A stretch of DNA of 64,000 bases, taken from NCBI RefSeq assembly GCF_014805685.1, contig NC_060893.1, forward strand, positions 15,534,273 through 15,598,272, in the 5' to 3' direction. Below the pieces are notes generated by a model. That model was not told where the DNA came from, made no database searches, and saw only the letters and a list, made by a program, of their open reading frames with translations. Numbering within the stretch: the stretch's first letter is position 1; each line of letters opens with the position of its first letter. The DNA comes from Silurus meridionalis (Eukaryota > Chordata > Actinopteri > Siluriformes > Siluridae). A program made the translations under genes and the position numbers. Positions 1 through 18,340 of this stretch are shown here, in pieces.

Positions 1-6299
<6,299 letters not shown>

Positions 6300-6480
6300 C
6301 GTTTATCCTGAAAAACAACTGCAGGACACGACGCACAATCAACACCGGAAGCACAATTCTTTTTTTTTCCACTCTGGTTTTCATCTTCCGCTTGCAACTT
6401 TACTTCATTTACCGCCACCTATTGTTAGCATGCAATCATTACATCTAAATATCTAAATAGGAAATGTCTAAAAGTACACA
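6300..6480 (-). promoter_or_regulatory. smu1: Probable smu1 5' UTR and core promoter
   Basis: This lies immediately upstream of the smu1 ATG. It contains an ETS/GABP-type CACCGGAAGC (plus strand, about 6343-6352), a second GCGGAAG-like site near 6385-6395 and a GGCGGTAA motif near 6410. ETS sites without a TATA box are usual for housekeeping splicing genes. No transcription start can be fixed from sequence alone. Confidence 0.45.
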
Positions 6481-9400
6481 ACCAACGATAGAATCATGTT
6501 CATGTGCCTGATTAATGTTTTATTCACATAATTTATAACGACATTTTTAAATAAAAAAAATACCAAAAAAATATTCTTAGTAAATAGCGAAGCAAATCCC
6601 AAAACTGAAAACATATTGAAGCTCAGAATTGTATTCTGTTTAAACCAGTGGCAAAGCCTTCTCTGCTGGCCTAAACACTATCAGAAGCACTAACCTACAT
6701 TTACAACCTAAATTCTAATATTTGTTCTATAAAATTGTATTAATTTATTCCCAACAGTTTATTCTCTTCATTTCCTAGTGTTTCTCTTGGCTGCACTGCT
6801 TCCAGTACGTGTATGTGAATGTTAGATTTTTTTTGTCCAATCAGATTTCAGCCTCTATGTTCTGCCATGTCAATCTAATCTGCCCAGGGCCTTCAAAGTC
6901 TGTTCTGCTGAACTTTTATAACCAAATACTCCTTAATAAATAGCTCTGTTTCTTTAACCAATCAGATTTTATATTCGCCTCACAGGGCAGCTAGCTGGTC
7001 CAAAATAGCGTCAGCATTTTTCTGTCCTCTGAATAGTTGGTCAGAGGGAAACTGTTACAGCCAAGTTCAACTGGTAAAACACGTGTGTAGCTCTGCACAC
7101 ATGAATACATGTGAATATTCCTTTACGCAGGAAGAGAAATTTATTTGGTCTCGGACATACTTAAAAATGCATTTTCAAGAGAAGCTAGTCATCGTGAGAA
7201 GGTCAGCCAACACCGAAGCTATCTAGCTTGTCAAACAGTACCACTGGATTACAACCTCTGAGGAGCGGTGCAAATTATGAGTCTGCATCACTGGTGAGTA
7301 GGTTGTATTTTTTTACGTTTTAATGTTTTTGTCATGTTATTAGACAAATATTGATTCTAAACTGCTCCAGTTGATGTAGGTGCACAGTTGCGTTTGTAGT
7401 GTAGAGGTTTGGAGTCAGTTAATGTTATTCACCCTCCATATGTGAAATGCCTCTCTCTTTGTAAATGTAATTCTGTAAATTGTATTGTCTTGATGGTTTC
7501 TATAATTGTGATGTAATAGTGGTGGTATTAGGAGGTGGATTAAATTGGGTAAGTCGCCACTAAAGGCCCAGGTACCAAATGTACACTGGTATATAAGATA
7601 AAGATATGCAGCCATTTTTTATATGTTTAAAATCTGGTAACACTTCACATGGTTATGATGATGGTTATGTTATGGTGGTGGTGCCACAGGTAGTGTTGCC
7701 AGCTTACAGATCAAGAATGGGCAATTTGATCCTGAACTAAAGTTAAGGCCTGTGTGGAGTCCTGTTTTTGTTCTTTTTAGGTCTTTAGGTCATTCCCTCA
7801 CACCAACCAAAACATTCCAGGTGGATTGATGTAAACAAGTGGGAATGAAAGTGTGTGAGAATAAGAAAACATGCGCATGTTCCAGAGACCTCTTGCATAT
7901 TCAGGATCTCCTAAAAGAAATAAAATTAATATCAATATGATTGATTTGGAGGTTTTTTTCAACATTAGCTTTGGCTACAGCGGGGGACAGAAACACGTAC
8001 AATCATCAAGAAATGAAGGTTATCTGAATATATGAATGCAACTCTGAGTTTTACTTTCTCTCCCTTCTAAAAAGAATGCAATAAAAAAAATGTGGTGCAC
8101 CATTTCGTAATTAAGCATTTAATCAAAAAAAAAAAAAAACTGAATGAAAGCTACGGATAACTAAAAAAAGCCAGCGAACACTGTTATATTTGTAACTAAT
8201 AACAGTAATGTTCACAACCTGTTCAAAATTATAGAGTTTAAGTGTTTAGAATAAACAAGTCCCAGAAGCTGTAATGAAACCTACATCACTGGGTTTAACA
8301 CAGTAGTAAGAAAACTTGTTCAGTTTCTAATTATACAAATATTATCCTGAATGTTTGCGTTTCTCTGCCAGTATAAATTTATTCATTAGATTTGTGTTTC
8401 AGTGAGGCCAAGATAACAATCTTTTAATAATCACATGGGGGGAAATGGAGTCCAGGCATTGGTTCATCTCCAATTTGTTTAATTAGGTGAAAATGAAGCT
8501 TAATTTATGATGGAGAGGTGGGGTGAAAGCGGTGTGCCTTTTCTATGAGTGTTGACTGATAAAGGACTCACTGTTCTCGCAGCCAACACTCAGCCTCAGC
8601 CATGATTTTAATTACTTGACAATTCAACAATGATCTTATTAACAGTATTGTCTATTTGTCTAAAAGGTCCAGTTGGATAAGCATTCATCCTCACTGAACT
8701 TTGATGATCTGTCAGGTAGAGGACAATCAGTGAAGAGACCGAACACCTCAAGTTTGTACATCCAAAAGAGCAAAGAATATGACTGAAATATCATGCTACA
8801 TCTGTCCTACTCAGAGTGTACTGCTTCATTTATTATAGACTTTCAGGTAATCATGATTTTAAGTTTAAATTATTTCCTATACTGCAGCAATCTTTGATTT
8901 TACTGAAAGAGTTACTGTTAAGTACAAGCCACACATGATAGCTGATTGAAATAAAACAAACTAATAAAACAAAGGAATTACATGTGGCTCCTTCTTGGCA
9001 GAAACCCTGAGTGCAACTATATGATCCTCACACTAATCTTTTAATATCAGTGTTTAATGCTGCATTACATGTTGAGCTGAAATGGCTGTCTATGAAGAAG
9101 CCAATGATGGAATGGTAACCTTTTCCAAGCTCTGTAACATGCATAATTAAATAATATTATTCATTTGAACATCTTGTCATCATGTTGGCTTAATCATCAG
9201 AATCCTGCCAATAAGTCAACATAGAGTATAGTTATGAAAAGTGTGGGCTTCCTGAAACTGAATCATCTTTGTTGCATGTTTCTCAGTCAGAGGGTACAGC
9301 CTGGTTACATTGAAAAAGTAAAAAAAAAAAAACTTTATTAATTTAATTCCATATAAGAGGCAGTGTCTAGAATAAGGTAACAGTATGAAATGAGTTCCCA

Positions 9401-9980
9401 CTTTGATTATGAACATCATTAACATCAGTCTCTGTCTTATCAGCAGGTATATGTCACTATCCAACACATTTTGTTCAGCTACGTATAAGTGATCTCTAGG
9501 CAAACCGACCGCTTTAACTTCTGCTTTTGTTAAACTGGCTTCTCACACAATGTGGTTTTTGGAGTCTGTCCACAATGTGGACATATAATAATATATAATA
9601 ATTAATAATAATAATAAATCTGTGATTTTGGTCAAATCTATTAATACTCATTTTAAAATGAAATCCAAATAATTTTTTTAATAAACCGAAATCTTTAGAT
9701 GCACAATCTTAAAAGTCTCAATGTTTATATTCATGTTTCTGTTGTCCAATCTCCAGGTCACTATCTAAATGTAAGCTTTTTTATTGACCATGTTAACTCC
9801 TTTGTACAAAATGTTAGATTTTTCACGAGTCTTACCTTATGGTGCATAAAAAAGGTAAACCTGAAAACTTTTAAGCATATAGTCTATATTTTTTTACTTT
9901 GCTGTTGCTTATATTTGCAATGAAAAGCTTTGTATAAGAATGTCAAACAGATGGTAGTGTTCTTTTTAACCCCAGTGTAG
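6481..9980. other. Intergenic, mostly unannotatable
   Basis: A/T-rich. There are two points of note: a possible first exon with splice donor near 7277-7293, and a higher-complexity block at 8390-8660. The stretch 6780-7300, with its repeated CAATCAGATTT words, looks like old repeat but I cannot name it. No supportable gene. Confidence 0.6.
8390..8660. other. Candidate conserved non-coding element
   Basis: A high-complexity block without coding signal and rich in homeodomain-type TTAATT/TAATTA words (TTTGTTTAATTAGGTGAAAA, TTTTAATTACTTGAC). It differs in texture from the A/T-rich flanks. Conservation cannot be shown from one sequence. Confidence 0.25.
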
Positions 9981-9984
9981 TTTT

Positions 9985-10257
9985 TCATTCATCTCTGCTT
10001 TATCCATGGCCATGTCTGGAACACATACTGGGAATATGGACATTTCAGGACACCACACATACACACACACACACACACCCTGGGGACAATTTAGTGTAAT
10101 CCACCTACTGCCACGTTTTCAGGAGATAGAAGGAACCTGGACAACCATGAGGGAAAGAAGAACCTGCACAGAAACACCTGAAAATAACTTGAGCTCTGGA
10201 TCTAAATAGGGCCCCAGAGCTGTGGGATGCCAATCCTTCCCACTGTGCCAATTTCCC
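9985..10257 (+). repeat. Dispersed SINE-like repeat, family R2
   Basis: A degraded copy of a common fish repeat. In order it has CTTTATCCATGGCCATG, a CA stretch, GGGACAATTTAGTGTAATCC, the CACAGAAACACC segment and a closing CCAGAGCTGTGGGATGCCAA...ACTGTGCC. Other copies are at 40235-40430 (minus) and 46055-46203 (plus, shortened). Confidence 0.5.
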
Positions 10258-10726
10258 AGCTTAATATACAAATGTCAAAGTATATTCTTGCCATAAAAAA
10301 ATCTATTTGAATTTTCATTTTCCAGAATTTCGCCACAGTGACTTCCGCCACATTTCTTTGCATATGCAGAATTCTGTAAATAGCACCAAGTCTTCTGACT
10401 TGTAGGGTACAATTTCTCAAGGATAATGTTTCTTTTTATCGTCCTGTACAAATTATGCTCAAGTGAGGTGTAATTTAAAATTAAGGAGAATGTTCTATCA
10501 CAGATGAGTAGTCATTTAAACAGGTCCTATTTAAAGCATTAGTAACGCTCTGGCTAAGCCATGCCTGTTTGCCTTCAAAACAACACTTCATTAGTTGGAA
10601 GAGGTGGTGTCGCAAGCAATGTCTTTTTGACAGATCTTTATGTAATTTGTGAGCTTGCTGTTTCTATTTCTGTTTATATATTTATATAATTTATATTTGT
10701 TTTGCTGGAAAACTAGGTTCTCTGTC

Positions 10727-10903
10727 ATGTCAAAAAGACACGGCACATTTGAGAGCTTCTTTGTTTGGATGCCAAACTACATTAACACATCAAAGGACAG
10801 AGAAGTGATTCATGTTTCATGCCAGCTGTGTCTCAAATCTTTCCGAAACCAAACACGTAAATGTGCACGTGGAAGTCATAGCTTTAATGGATGCAAACAG
10901 TAA
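10727..10903 (+). pseudogene. Possible hAT-type transposase N-terminal remnant
   Basis: An ATG-started frame of 58 codons opens MSKRHGTFESFF, like the short basic-plus-aromatic opening of ZNF862/ZMYM-like hAT transposases. It then has a Cys-x2-Cys pair (SCQLCLKSF), as expected for a BED-type finger, and is lost. No terminal repeats were found. A chance match is quite possible. Confidence 0.25.
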
Positions 10904-12029
10904 GAGCTGTAGATGTAACCACAGTCTGACATTGGCACAGTTCATATGGGAACCAGAGAGAAAATTGACAGTTTTATTATTGTAAGTGCCTCGGCGCATG
11001 TGCTCCTGTGTCCAGGGAATAGATTTTAATGTCAAGATAAAGCTCTAAGACATTTCTTTATTGGTTTAATGTGAAAGCCAAAGCTCTGATGCAAGGTGTA
11101 AGTTTAGCACAGGCTACTCCTTATGATTACGTATATTTATAAAATATCTTGCATGACACATTCTGGCTTATTCTTTAAATCTGAATTGGCAGGCTGGTTC
11201 ATATCTTTTAGATTTTACTGTACTTACTGGCAAAGGACACTCAAGAATGAGAGAATCTACATACATTACATATGATGGGGGTATGCTATTATAGGAATGT
11301 AATAAACAGGGTGCTCATATTTCTATAACAGTACATCCAACACCATTTGCATATATCTAGAATGGATATATCACCGAATGAAGAATTATACATATTCATG
11401 CCTTTAACCTTGTGGACCATCAGTGAAATACATTTTCACTTATAATAACTGCAATAAATAATCATTCCTTCGATTTCTCTCACAAAAGGCAGTTGGTTTT
11501 CAAGAAGGCACAAAATGCAATCTTTCATCCTGAAGTTTCCCATGTAGCAGAAAACCTAAATACTTTTACATTTTTGACATTTGGCAAAACTCCTTAATTA
11601 GTTGAGCTAAATAAAATCAATAAATACCTTTAAGTAACTTAAAGTCTCTATTAATGTTACACCACCTACATGCCAGAATGGAGAAGAGTCCCACATGTCT
11701 TTCTTGAACCCTGAGAGATAGTGGGACCAGTTGAGCAGCAATTTGGGATTGTAGGGAGAGTGGTGCAATGCATGGTGAGATAAGTGCTGAGAGATAAATA
11801 AATAACTTCAGCTCTGAGCACAGGTTCATTTATGTTAATTTATAATGTCTGGCTATTATATGGATTATAATATATTGAGCATCAACCATTTAAGTTGTTA
11901 TGACAGAAACATATTTTAATATCCAGCTAATTGCCAAAATAATATTATTTTACATTTTATATATTTCAAGAATTGTGAATTTGGCTATGAATTATGAATG
12001 TGTAGTGACAAATACAGTAGCATTTCTGC

Positions 12030-12250
12030 ATTAATGTTCCTGCGCCTGCTGTGCCTGTGCTTCATTAAGAAGATTTATTTCCATTTATTCTCATAATTGA
12101 TCTCCTCTCCTAGTGCACTTACTAAACAGGCAGTACATATTCAGCATGCAGCAGTGCAGCAGATTCTCCCTGTCATGCTGCCTCACGCACAGCTGAGAGT
12201 CAGCCGCAGCATTTTGATTACATTACCCAGCAAGAATAATAGAAAAGGGG
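12030..12250. other. Candidate conserved non-coding element
   Basis: A compositionally balanced block with no coding potential (TGCGCCTGCTGTGCC through CAGTGCAGCAGATTCTCC to ACAGCTGAGAGTCAGCCGC). It stands out from its A/T-rich surroundings. Confidence 0.22.
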
Positions 12251-14569
12251 GGAAAAGGTTGCATAAACAAATCTGCTCTCAAAATTCACCTAAATAAGCC
12301 AACTTGTTTGAGAACAAAACAACACTAGACCACTTTAAACATTCCTCTTAGACCATCTTTTATGTCTTTGATGGCTCAATGTACTTAGTGACTGTAGCAA
12401 AATGTTAATACAGTGCTAATACAAACTGCTGCCTTAAACATAAAAACCATAAAAATGACATTGCTACTCTGCATTTGGAATGATCACAGTGTGGGCTTTC
12501 ATAAACAGAATATATATTTTCAAACATTACATTCATTTCAAATGAAAACATTCAGGTCATGATATAAGATTATATTTCACTGTTTACTTATAAAGTTTTT
12601 GGGAAAGCATTAAAGTGTGCGTTCCATTTGAATTGGTATTATGGCAGCTCTGGGAAGCAGACAGGCCTCTTAACAGCAGGTCCACTTGGCCAGTTTACTG
12701 GCTTGATTATGCATACAAGAGGCAGACTTTACTCTCTCAGAAACAGCCTATTGATTCCCTGTTCCTTGTGGCCAAAACAGAGAGATCATACCCAAATCCA
12801 TGGCATGTAAGTCACACTTGAGACAGCCACCTGCTTCTAAGGGTAAACACACACAGAGACCAATCAGCAGCCACAAGCAGGGATGATGCTACATGATTTC
12901 AGTGTGAGAACCATTTATTGCTTATCTAGGATCAGCACCTTTAACCAGTGTTGATGAAATGATAAAATTCATTTTACACTAGCATATATTTGGGTCTGAG
13001 TGACTTTGAGCAGAATTTGGACCAAAAACCTTTGCATGAAAACAATTAGGAGTGTAATTGGGATGGTTTAATAAGAGATTCGGTATAAATATAATAAATG
13101 CCATCATTGCATCTGCATGCATATAGGCTGATAAAGATATCCACCACTAGAAGGCACCAGTTCATAAACTGTGTGATCTTGAACTTTGTTCTGACAATGT
13201 GATTAGATTTAGTGTGAAAATAAAGACCTTTTCACTAAAATTGTATTGGAATTATATTGTCAAACAGAATAAGAGTAGTTTAAATGTGTCTTTTTAGCTC
13301 TGTACTCTTGAAATATTTTTTTTATTAAACGGCACATTTTTGTGTCTTCATAGTTGAATAGGATTTGTGTGATTATTATATTGATTTCGCTTTGAAATGT
13401 GGATTATATTGTACCTCAAAAATAAAAACCTTTCAAGGTACACTACATTATAATAGATAATTTAAAGATACCCCTAAGGGTACTACTACCACTAAGATGA
13501 GAAAAGATACAGTTAAGTACATGTTGCTATAGAGTGTACATGTTCTTAGCAGTGGTTGATGTAATGTGCTGATTTAGGATCCATTAGTGTCTCTTGGTTT
13601 ATAGCTAATCATTTATCAACATAAAGCAGCTCATAGTATCATCATGCATTGTGAACTATTCATCCAACACTTCATTTCTCTCTCACACAGTTTTCTCTGC
13701 CCTACTTGTTCACACGGACTCTTTCTCATAAACACCATTGTTTTCTGCCTCTCTCTTTTCTTCTTGTCTCTTTCCCTCTCTACCTGTTTGCGGAGGACTG
13801 CAGAACGAAGAGCAGGAGCTGAATTGTCAGTCAGCCTCCACCTCCTCTGCTATTGTAGTGCAGCACTGCAAATATGGAAACTTTTGAGTATGCTGAGTGA
13901 CATTTATGGCCATTGGGAATGTGTCGAGCTGTCCATGATGACTGAAGGAACAGTGCAAATTCAGCCAGGAAAGGTCACACGGCTTCACTGAGAAATCAGC
14001 CTGTTTTTCCTCACACCAAAAAAAGACCACAGGGTTATACATTCCTTTTCTAGCCTTGGGCAAAAAATCAGGGAGTACATGTTAGAGATATTAATTTGGG
14101 TTGCTTTTAAAAGATTTACAATCCTCACATAATCCAGTAGGATAGGTAAATGTGCTGTGTTTCATAGACTGATTTGCTGCAGAAAAAGCCCTCTCACTGG
14201 CTCTGCGGTTTTCTCGCTCTCTGGTTCTGGGCAATTATTTGAGTAATTATCATAATTGGCCATCATCTTGCAATTGCATAACTTAGTCTACATCAAAGAA
14301 TTATAACTTGCAACATGTGGATTAAATGAGATCCAAAGCAAAACGATTTCGAATGCAAAAGAAATCAGTGTGATATTCTTTTCTTTTCACTTAAGTTGTC
14401 TATTCTAAAACAAATGAACTTTTAGTTCCTGTAGAGTATTTCAAAACACTTTCAAATTTGCTTTATTATCGCACTAAATTGAATGATTCTTTGAAAAAAT
14501 GAGTAACATTCTTGTTAGAACAACTGTGAAGAAAGTCGTGAACACGATGGTGGAACTTTCCTGGAGTCT

Positions 14570-15312
14570 CAACATCACCTCCCTACAGCCAACAACTACC
14601 AGTAGTACCTCTACTTTCTGTGGAGGCTGAAAAAAAAAATACAAACTCCCCTATCCTATCTTCATTACCATTTACAGAGTTATAATATAGAGTGTCCTGA
14701 CTGGCCATCTCACAAGGTGACTGCAAGGCCCTATAGGAAAAACAGCTTAAAAGATCATTGGGCTCTTTCTACCCACCAACAACTCAGACAGCAACTACTG
14801 CATTCGCAGAGTCACACTCATGGACTCTATACCCTCCTGTCATTTTCTAGAAGGTACAGTAGCATCCAAGCCACCACCAGTCCTCACAACAGTGTATTCC
14901 CTGAGACAGTTGAATTACTCACTGCTCAGCTGCCTCTCATAATGTGCTCACCTGGTTTTATCAAACATCTCTCCCTGCATTACTAAATAGCACTGCACAC
15001 CTGCATTTTACAAAGCTGCATCAGTCACTTTTTCATTATGCAACTGTTTTTTTTCCTCTTAATTTGCTGTTCTACTTATTTTCTCTGCTACACTACAAAA
15101 TAGTTTGCAGCCCTTATTCTGTGTATTTGTTATACTGTTCAGTGTATTAATTCTTGTGCATTCATTTCACACTGTTGTGTGTCACACTTTATGTACTCTT
15201 GTGTACTGTTCTGTGTTGTAGCATGGTCCCATAGAAATCATATATCCTTACAATGTATACAAGCTACATAGAGGAATGACAATAAAAACCTACTCGACAC
15301 TTGACTTGAGAT
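14570..15312 (+). mobile_element. L2-type LINE, 5'-truncated 3' end
   Basis: Ends GAATGACAATAAAAACCT followed by CTTGACTTGAG, the characteristic fish L2/Rex1-type tail. It is preceded by GTGTACTGTTCTGTGTTGTA and a T-rich 3' UTR as in full copies. The 5' part aligns loosely with the C-terminal end of the LINE frame but is riddled with stops. Confidence 0.6.
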
Positions 15313-16855
15313 AAAATCCTTCCAGTGACACCATGTGACATGAGTTGGTCCATAGTATAATTACAGCTATCTGACTCATTCACAGTCTTTCTGGTGGTTC
15401 ATTTATACTATTCACCAAGTGCCTCACAGATCTAACAATGCTCCAGTCACAACACTGTAGTCATGCACGATCATTCCTCAGCCAGACCCTAGTGAAGTCT
15501 ACAATTATCAAATACAGTTCGAGCCCATGTAATGTAATATTTAGGCCATGTACATCACAGTACAGAAAAAATGGTATTCAGACAGAAAGGCATTCATGGT
15601 GCAATGTTCCAAGCAAATGTTTAGACACTTATGCATGCAAATATGGCTGGTCATGATCTTATACAGGAGGGCAAAAAATCTAATATCTATCAATATCTCA
15701 GCAATGGAACAACTGGGGTTAAGCATTGCATTATTTTATTACTTATACACCTTTCTGTGTAATAACCTGACATGACTGCTATTGATATTCTGCATAAATC
15801 TGCAGTAAAGAAATCAACCACAGTATTGCTTTATCCTGCCATTTCGTGTATTTTTTCTATTTATGGTTCTTTTGTTCTTGGTTCCATAAAAATTACAAAT
15901 CTTAAATAATCTGCCATTTTTAAAAGAAAAGAATGTAATATTAATGCTAAAAAAGGCCTTTTTCCCCCTCTCTTTTTAAATTATGTGGAGGTTATCTCTG
16001 CTAGCACATTTACATCAACCATTCCTGAGAGACACAATTAAGGGTTGAAGGGTTATTGAATAGGAAAGTGTGATATAATATTGTTCCTACATTGTGAATT
16101 TAATATTAAATATTTTTAGATTTCTAAAAACACTAAAACCAAAGGCAGTGTTGGTCTAAAATCTGCTTTTTCCCCCCTATAAATGTGGAAGATTGTCAGT
16201 TGTTTGTTTATTTTTTCCTTGCTGATGTTTATGGGCTAATGTCAGAACACAGCCTCAAAGGACATGGTTTACACTTCATTAAAGTACTATTCTGCATGGG
16301 AGTGTGCTGGATGAAGTGCTGGCTGAACACAAACTCAGAGAGACTTTAATTGGCATATTCACGAAGAATGAATTTCATTTGTTGCTCTAATGCAAATGGT
16401 AAGTGCATACATTGTCTTTGTCTTGGCGAGAATAGCAGGCTTCAGATCACATTAGTAAAAGCTATATTTTAGCATCAGTCGGATTTCATCTAAAGCATTA
16501 TTTATTCACAAAATGTCTTTTGTTGTTAATAAATAAATACATTAATTAATTCAATTAATTCTGGGGTTTCTATTTAGCTAATTAAAAATGTAGCAATAAA
16601 TATAATCAGATGAGAATTCTCATATACAGACATACGGTATCTTTTGAGCAGAAGGTAATGTAGCTCATTAGTTATTTATTACAGCAGGTCGAACGAATCC
16701 CTCTAGCATGAAATAAAAGGATGTAGTAAATGTAAGTGATAGCTATGACTACAGTGTGGGGAAATTGGACCCTAATAAACCACAGAAAGAAATGGAATGT
16801 TCACTTCTACCAAACTGCCAACATTATCAAGACATTTAGTATAAAACACCATAAA
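15313..16855. other. Intergenic, nothing recognised
   Basis: A/T-rich sequence without repeat landmarks that I can name and without coding signal. Confidence 0.55.
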
Positions 16856-16859
16856 ACTC

Positions 16860-17075
16860 TAGATTTTGCTTGTGTGCTTGTGGACATTTTGCTCATTTAG
16901 CCACAAGGGTGAGAATAAAGTCAAGTAGTGATGTAAGGTGAGGAGACCTGAGGTTGCAGTCAGTGTTCCAATTCATCACACATATATTCAGTAGGATTTA
17001 GGACAGAGATCCACAATATGTCTGTTCTTTCATCAGACTTGCTTTTTTTAAACACACCCCAATCTTTATTGTTGG
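16860..17075 (+). mobile_element. Internal fragment of the Tc1-type MITE seen at 1303-1597
   Basis: Carries CATTTAGCCACAAGGGTGAG, GATGTAAGGTGAGGAGACCTG and GTTCCAATTCATCAC in the order found inside that MITE family. Both terminal repeats are lost. Confidence 0.5.
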
Positions 17076-17324
17076 AAATCAAGTTCCTTTCACACCCATA
17101 GTCACTGCATTACAGCTACAAAAATGCCGCTACTGCTGATTATAGTTTAACATTTTTTCATGTTGGTTGTAATAACATACAAAAATACACACTATTAGAA
17201 TCAGAATCTGGTTTATGGCCAAGTGTGTTGACACACAAAATGAGTTTGGTTCCAGTTGTTGGTGGCTCATAAAAGTAAAGACATAACACTATACATTTAG
17301 CTTAGACTATACAAGGCAACACAA

Positions 17325-17402
17325 AATATACAAGACAATACAGACAATACAGACAATACAAGACAATACAGACAATACGAGATAATACAGACAATACAAG
17401 CT
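17325..17402. repeat. Short tandem repeat (ACAGACAAT-type) in LINE 3' UTR
   Basis: About eight imperfect copies of ACAAGACAATACAGACAAT-like units, plus strand. It lies in the 3' UTR of the minus-strand L2 copy. Confidence 0.7.
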
Positions 17403-18077
17403 TTAAATAGAACACAGCGGTAGTGCAAATAGCAGTATTGTGTGTCACTTGAGATAAAGAGTTTACTTTAGAACTTTTGTACAATATAAAGCAGCAATAA
17501 CGTGTGTAACATATGGGATGATATGATGACTGACTGTTCTGATAATGCAGTACTTATAGATATAAAGCAGAGGATTTAATTAAGGTCGGTTGTTAATGAG
17601 GGCGATTGCCTGAGGAAAGAAACTCTTCCTGTGTCTGGCAGTTTTGGTGAACAAAGTTTTGTAGCACCTGCCAGAAGATAGAAGTTGAAAGAGGTTGTGT
17701 CCAGGGTGCGAAGGGTCACTAGTTATCTTTCCTGGAGTCCTGAAGAGAAGGCAGGGGAGCACCAATTTTATTTTCTGTGGTTTTAACTGTTTTCTGCAGT
17801 CTGTTCCTGTCCTGTTTTGTTGCTGCTCCAAAGCAGATGGTGATGTATCAACTGTAGCAACAGCTCTAAAAAGTACAGCCTCTGCTGGGCCTTTTTAAGA
17901 ATAGAGTTTATGTTTGACTCCCTTTTCAGGTCTTGGGAAATGATAGTTCCCAGAAATTTGTCTCGAGACACAGGGCTGTCGGGTATTGTGGGGGGAGTAG
18001 TGTTGAGAGGTGTTTCCTACAGTTTTGAGCGTGTTTGGCTTTAGGTTGTTCTGATTGCACTATAGCACCAGCCGCTT

Positions 18078-18220
18078 CATCTCAGATTAATTATTATTAT
18101 TATTATTATTATTTTTAAGGTATTAACATTTGTATGTGTGTGTTCTGATTGTGTGAAGCACCACAACAGCTTAAATTAATTGCCCCAAGGGGATAAATAA
18201 AGCTCTAAACTGAAACTGAG
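18078..18220 (+). mobile_element. LINE 3' tail nested in the L2 copy
   Basis: Inserted between the RT-frame segments either side (SAYQQ upstream, EMKRLV downstream on the minus strand), so the host LINE is split. The insert opens with an ATT tract, then TGTGTGTTCTGATTGTGTGA, GCTTAAATTAATTGCCCCAA and AATAAAGCTCTAAACTGAAA. The same 3' end occurs at 53690-53780. CTC at both junctions may be a minimal target duplication. Confidence 0.65.
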
Positions 18221-18340
18221 CTCCTGCTGATATGCAGACTTGTCACATCTTGGATAAGTCCAAGTATCATCTGCAAATTTCAGGAGTTTAACAGTTGGGT
18301 CACCGGTCACAGTCATGCATCATCCACTGATTTGTTTGCA

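Larger units (their letters stand above)
10258..14560. other. Intergenic
   Basis: No gene supported. A possible hAT-like transposase start lies at 10727-10903, a candidate conserved block at 12030-12250, and a pyrimidine-rich tract at 13675-13795. The rest is A/T-rich unique-looking sequence. Confidence 0.6.
17196..18340 (-). mobile_element. L2-type LINE, 3' half (RT C-terminus and 3' UTR)
   Basis: Minus-strand frames show the RT active-site segment VKLLKFADDT (about 18260-18300), then after an insertion NQNNLKPNTLKTV, LGTIISQDLKRESNINSIL and KKAQQRLYFLE. The ORF closes with DPSHPGHNLFQLL to FFPQAIALINNRP, stop at 17580. The 3' UTR runs to about 17196 and contains an ACAGACAAT tandem tract (17325-17400). 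Frameshifts and the insertion at 18078-18220 make it dead. Confidence 0.75.

Noticed and set aside
13644..13991. 115-codon plus-strand frame
   Set aside because: Driven by a pyrimidine-rich simple tract (Leu/Ser/Phe-rich). No homology recognised.
17325..17402. CRISPR-like array
   Set aside because: Units are about 9-19 bp, contiguous, without spacers, and lie in a LINE 3' UTR of a eukaryote.
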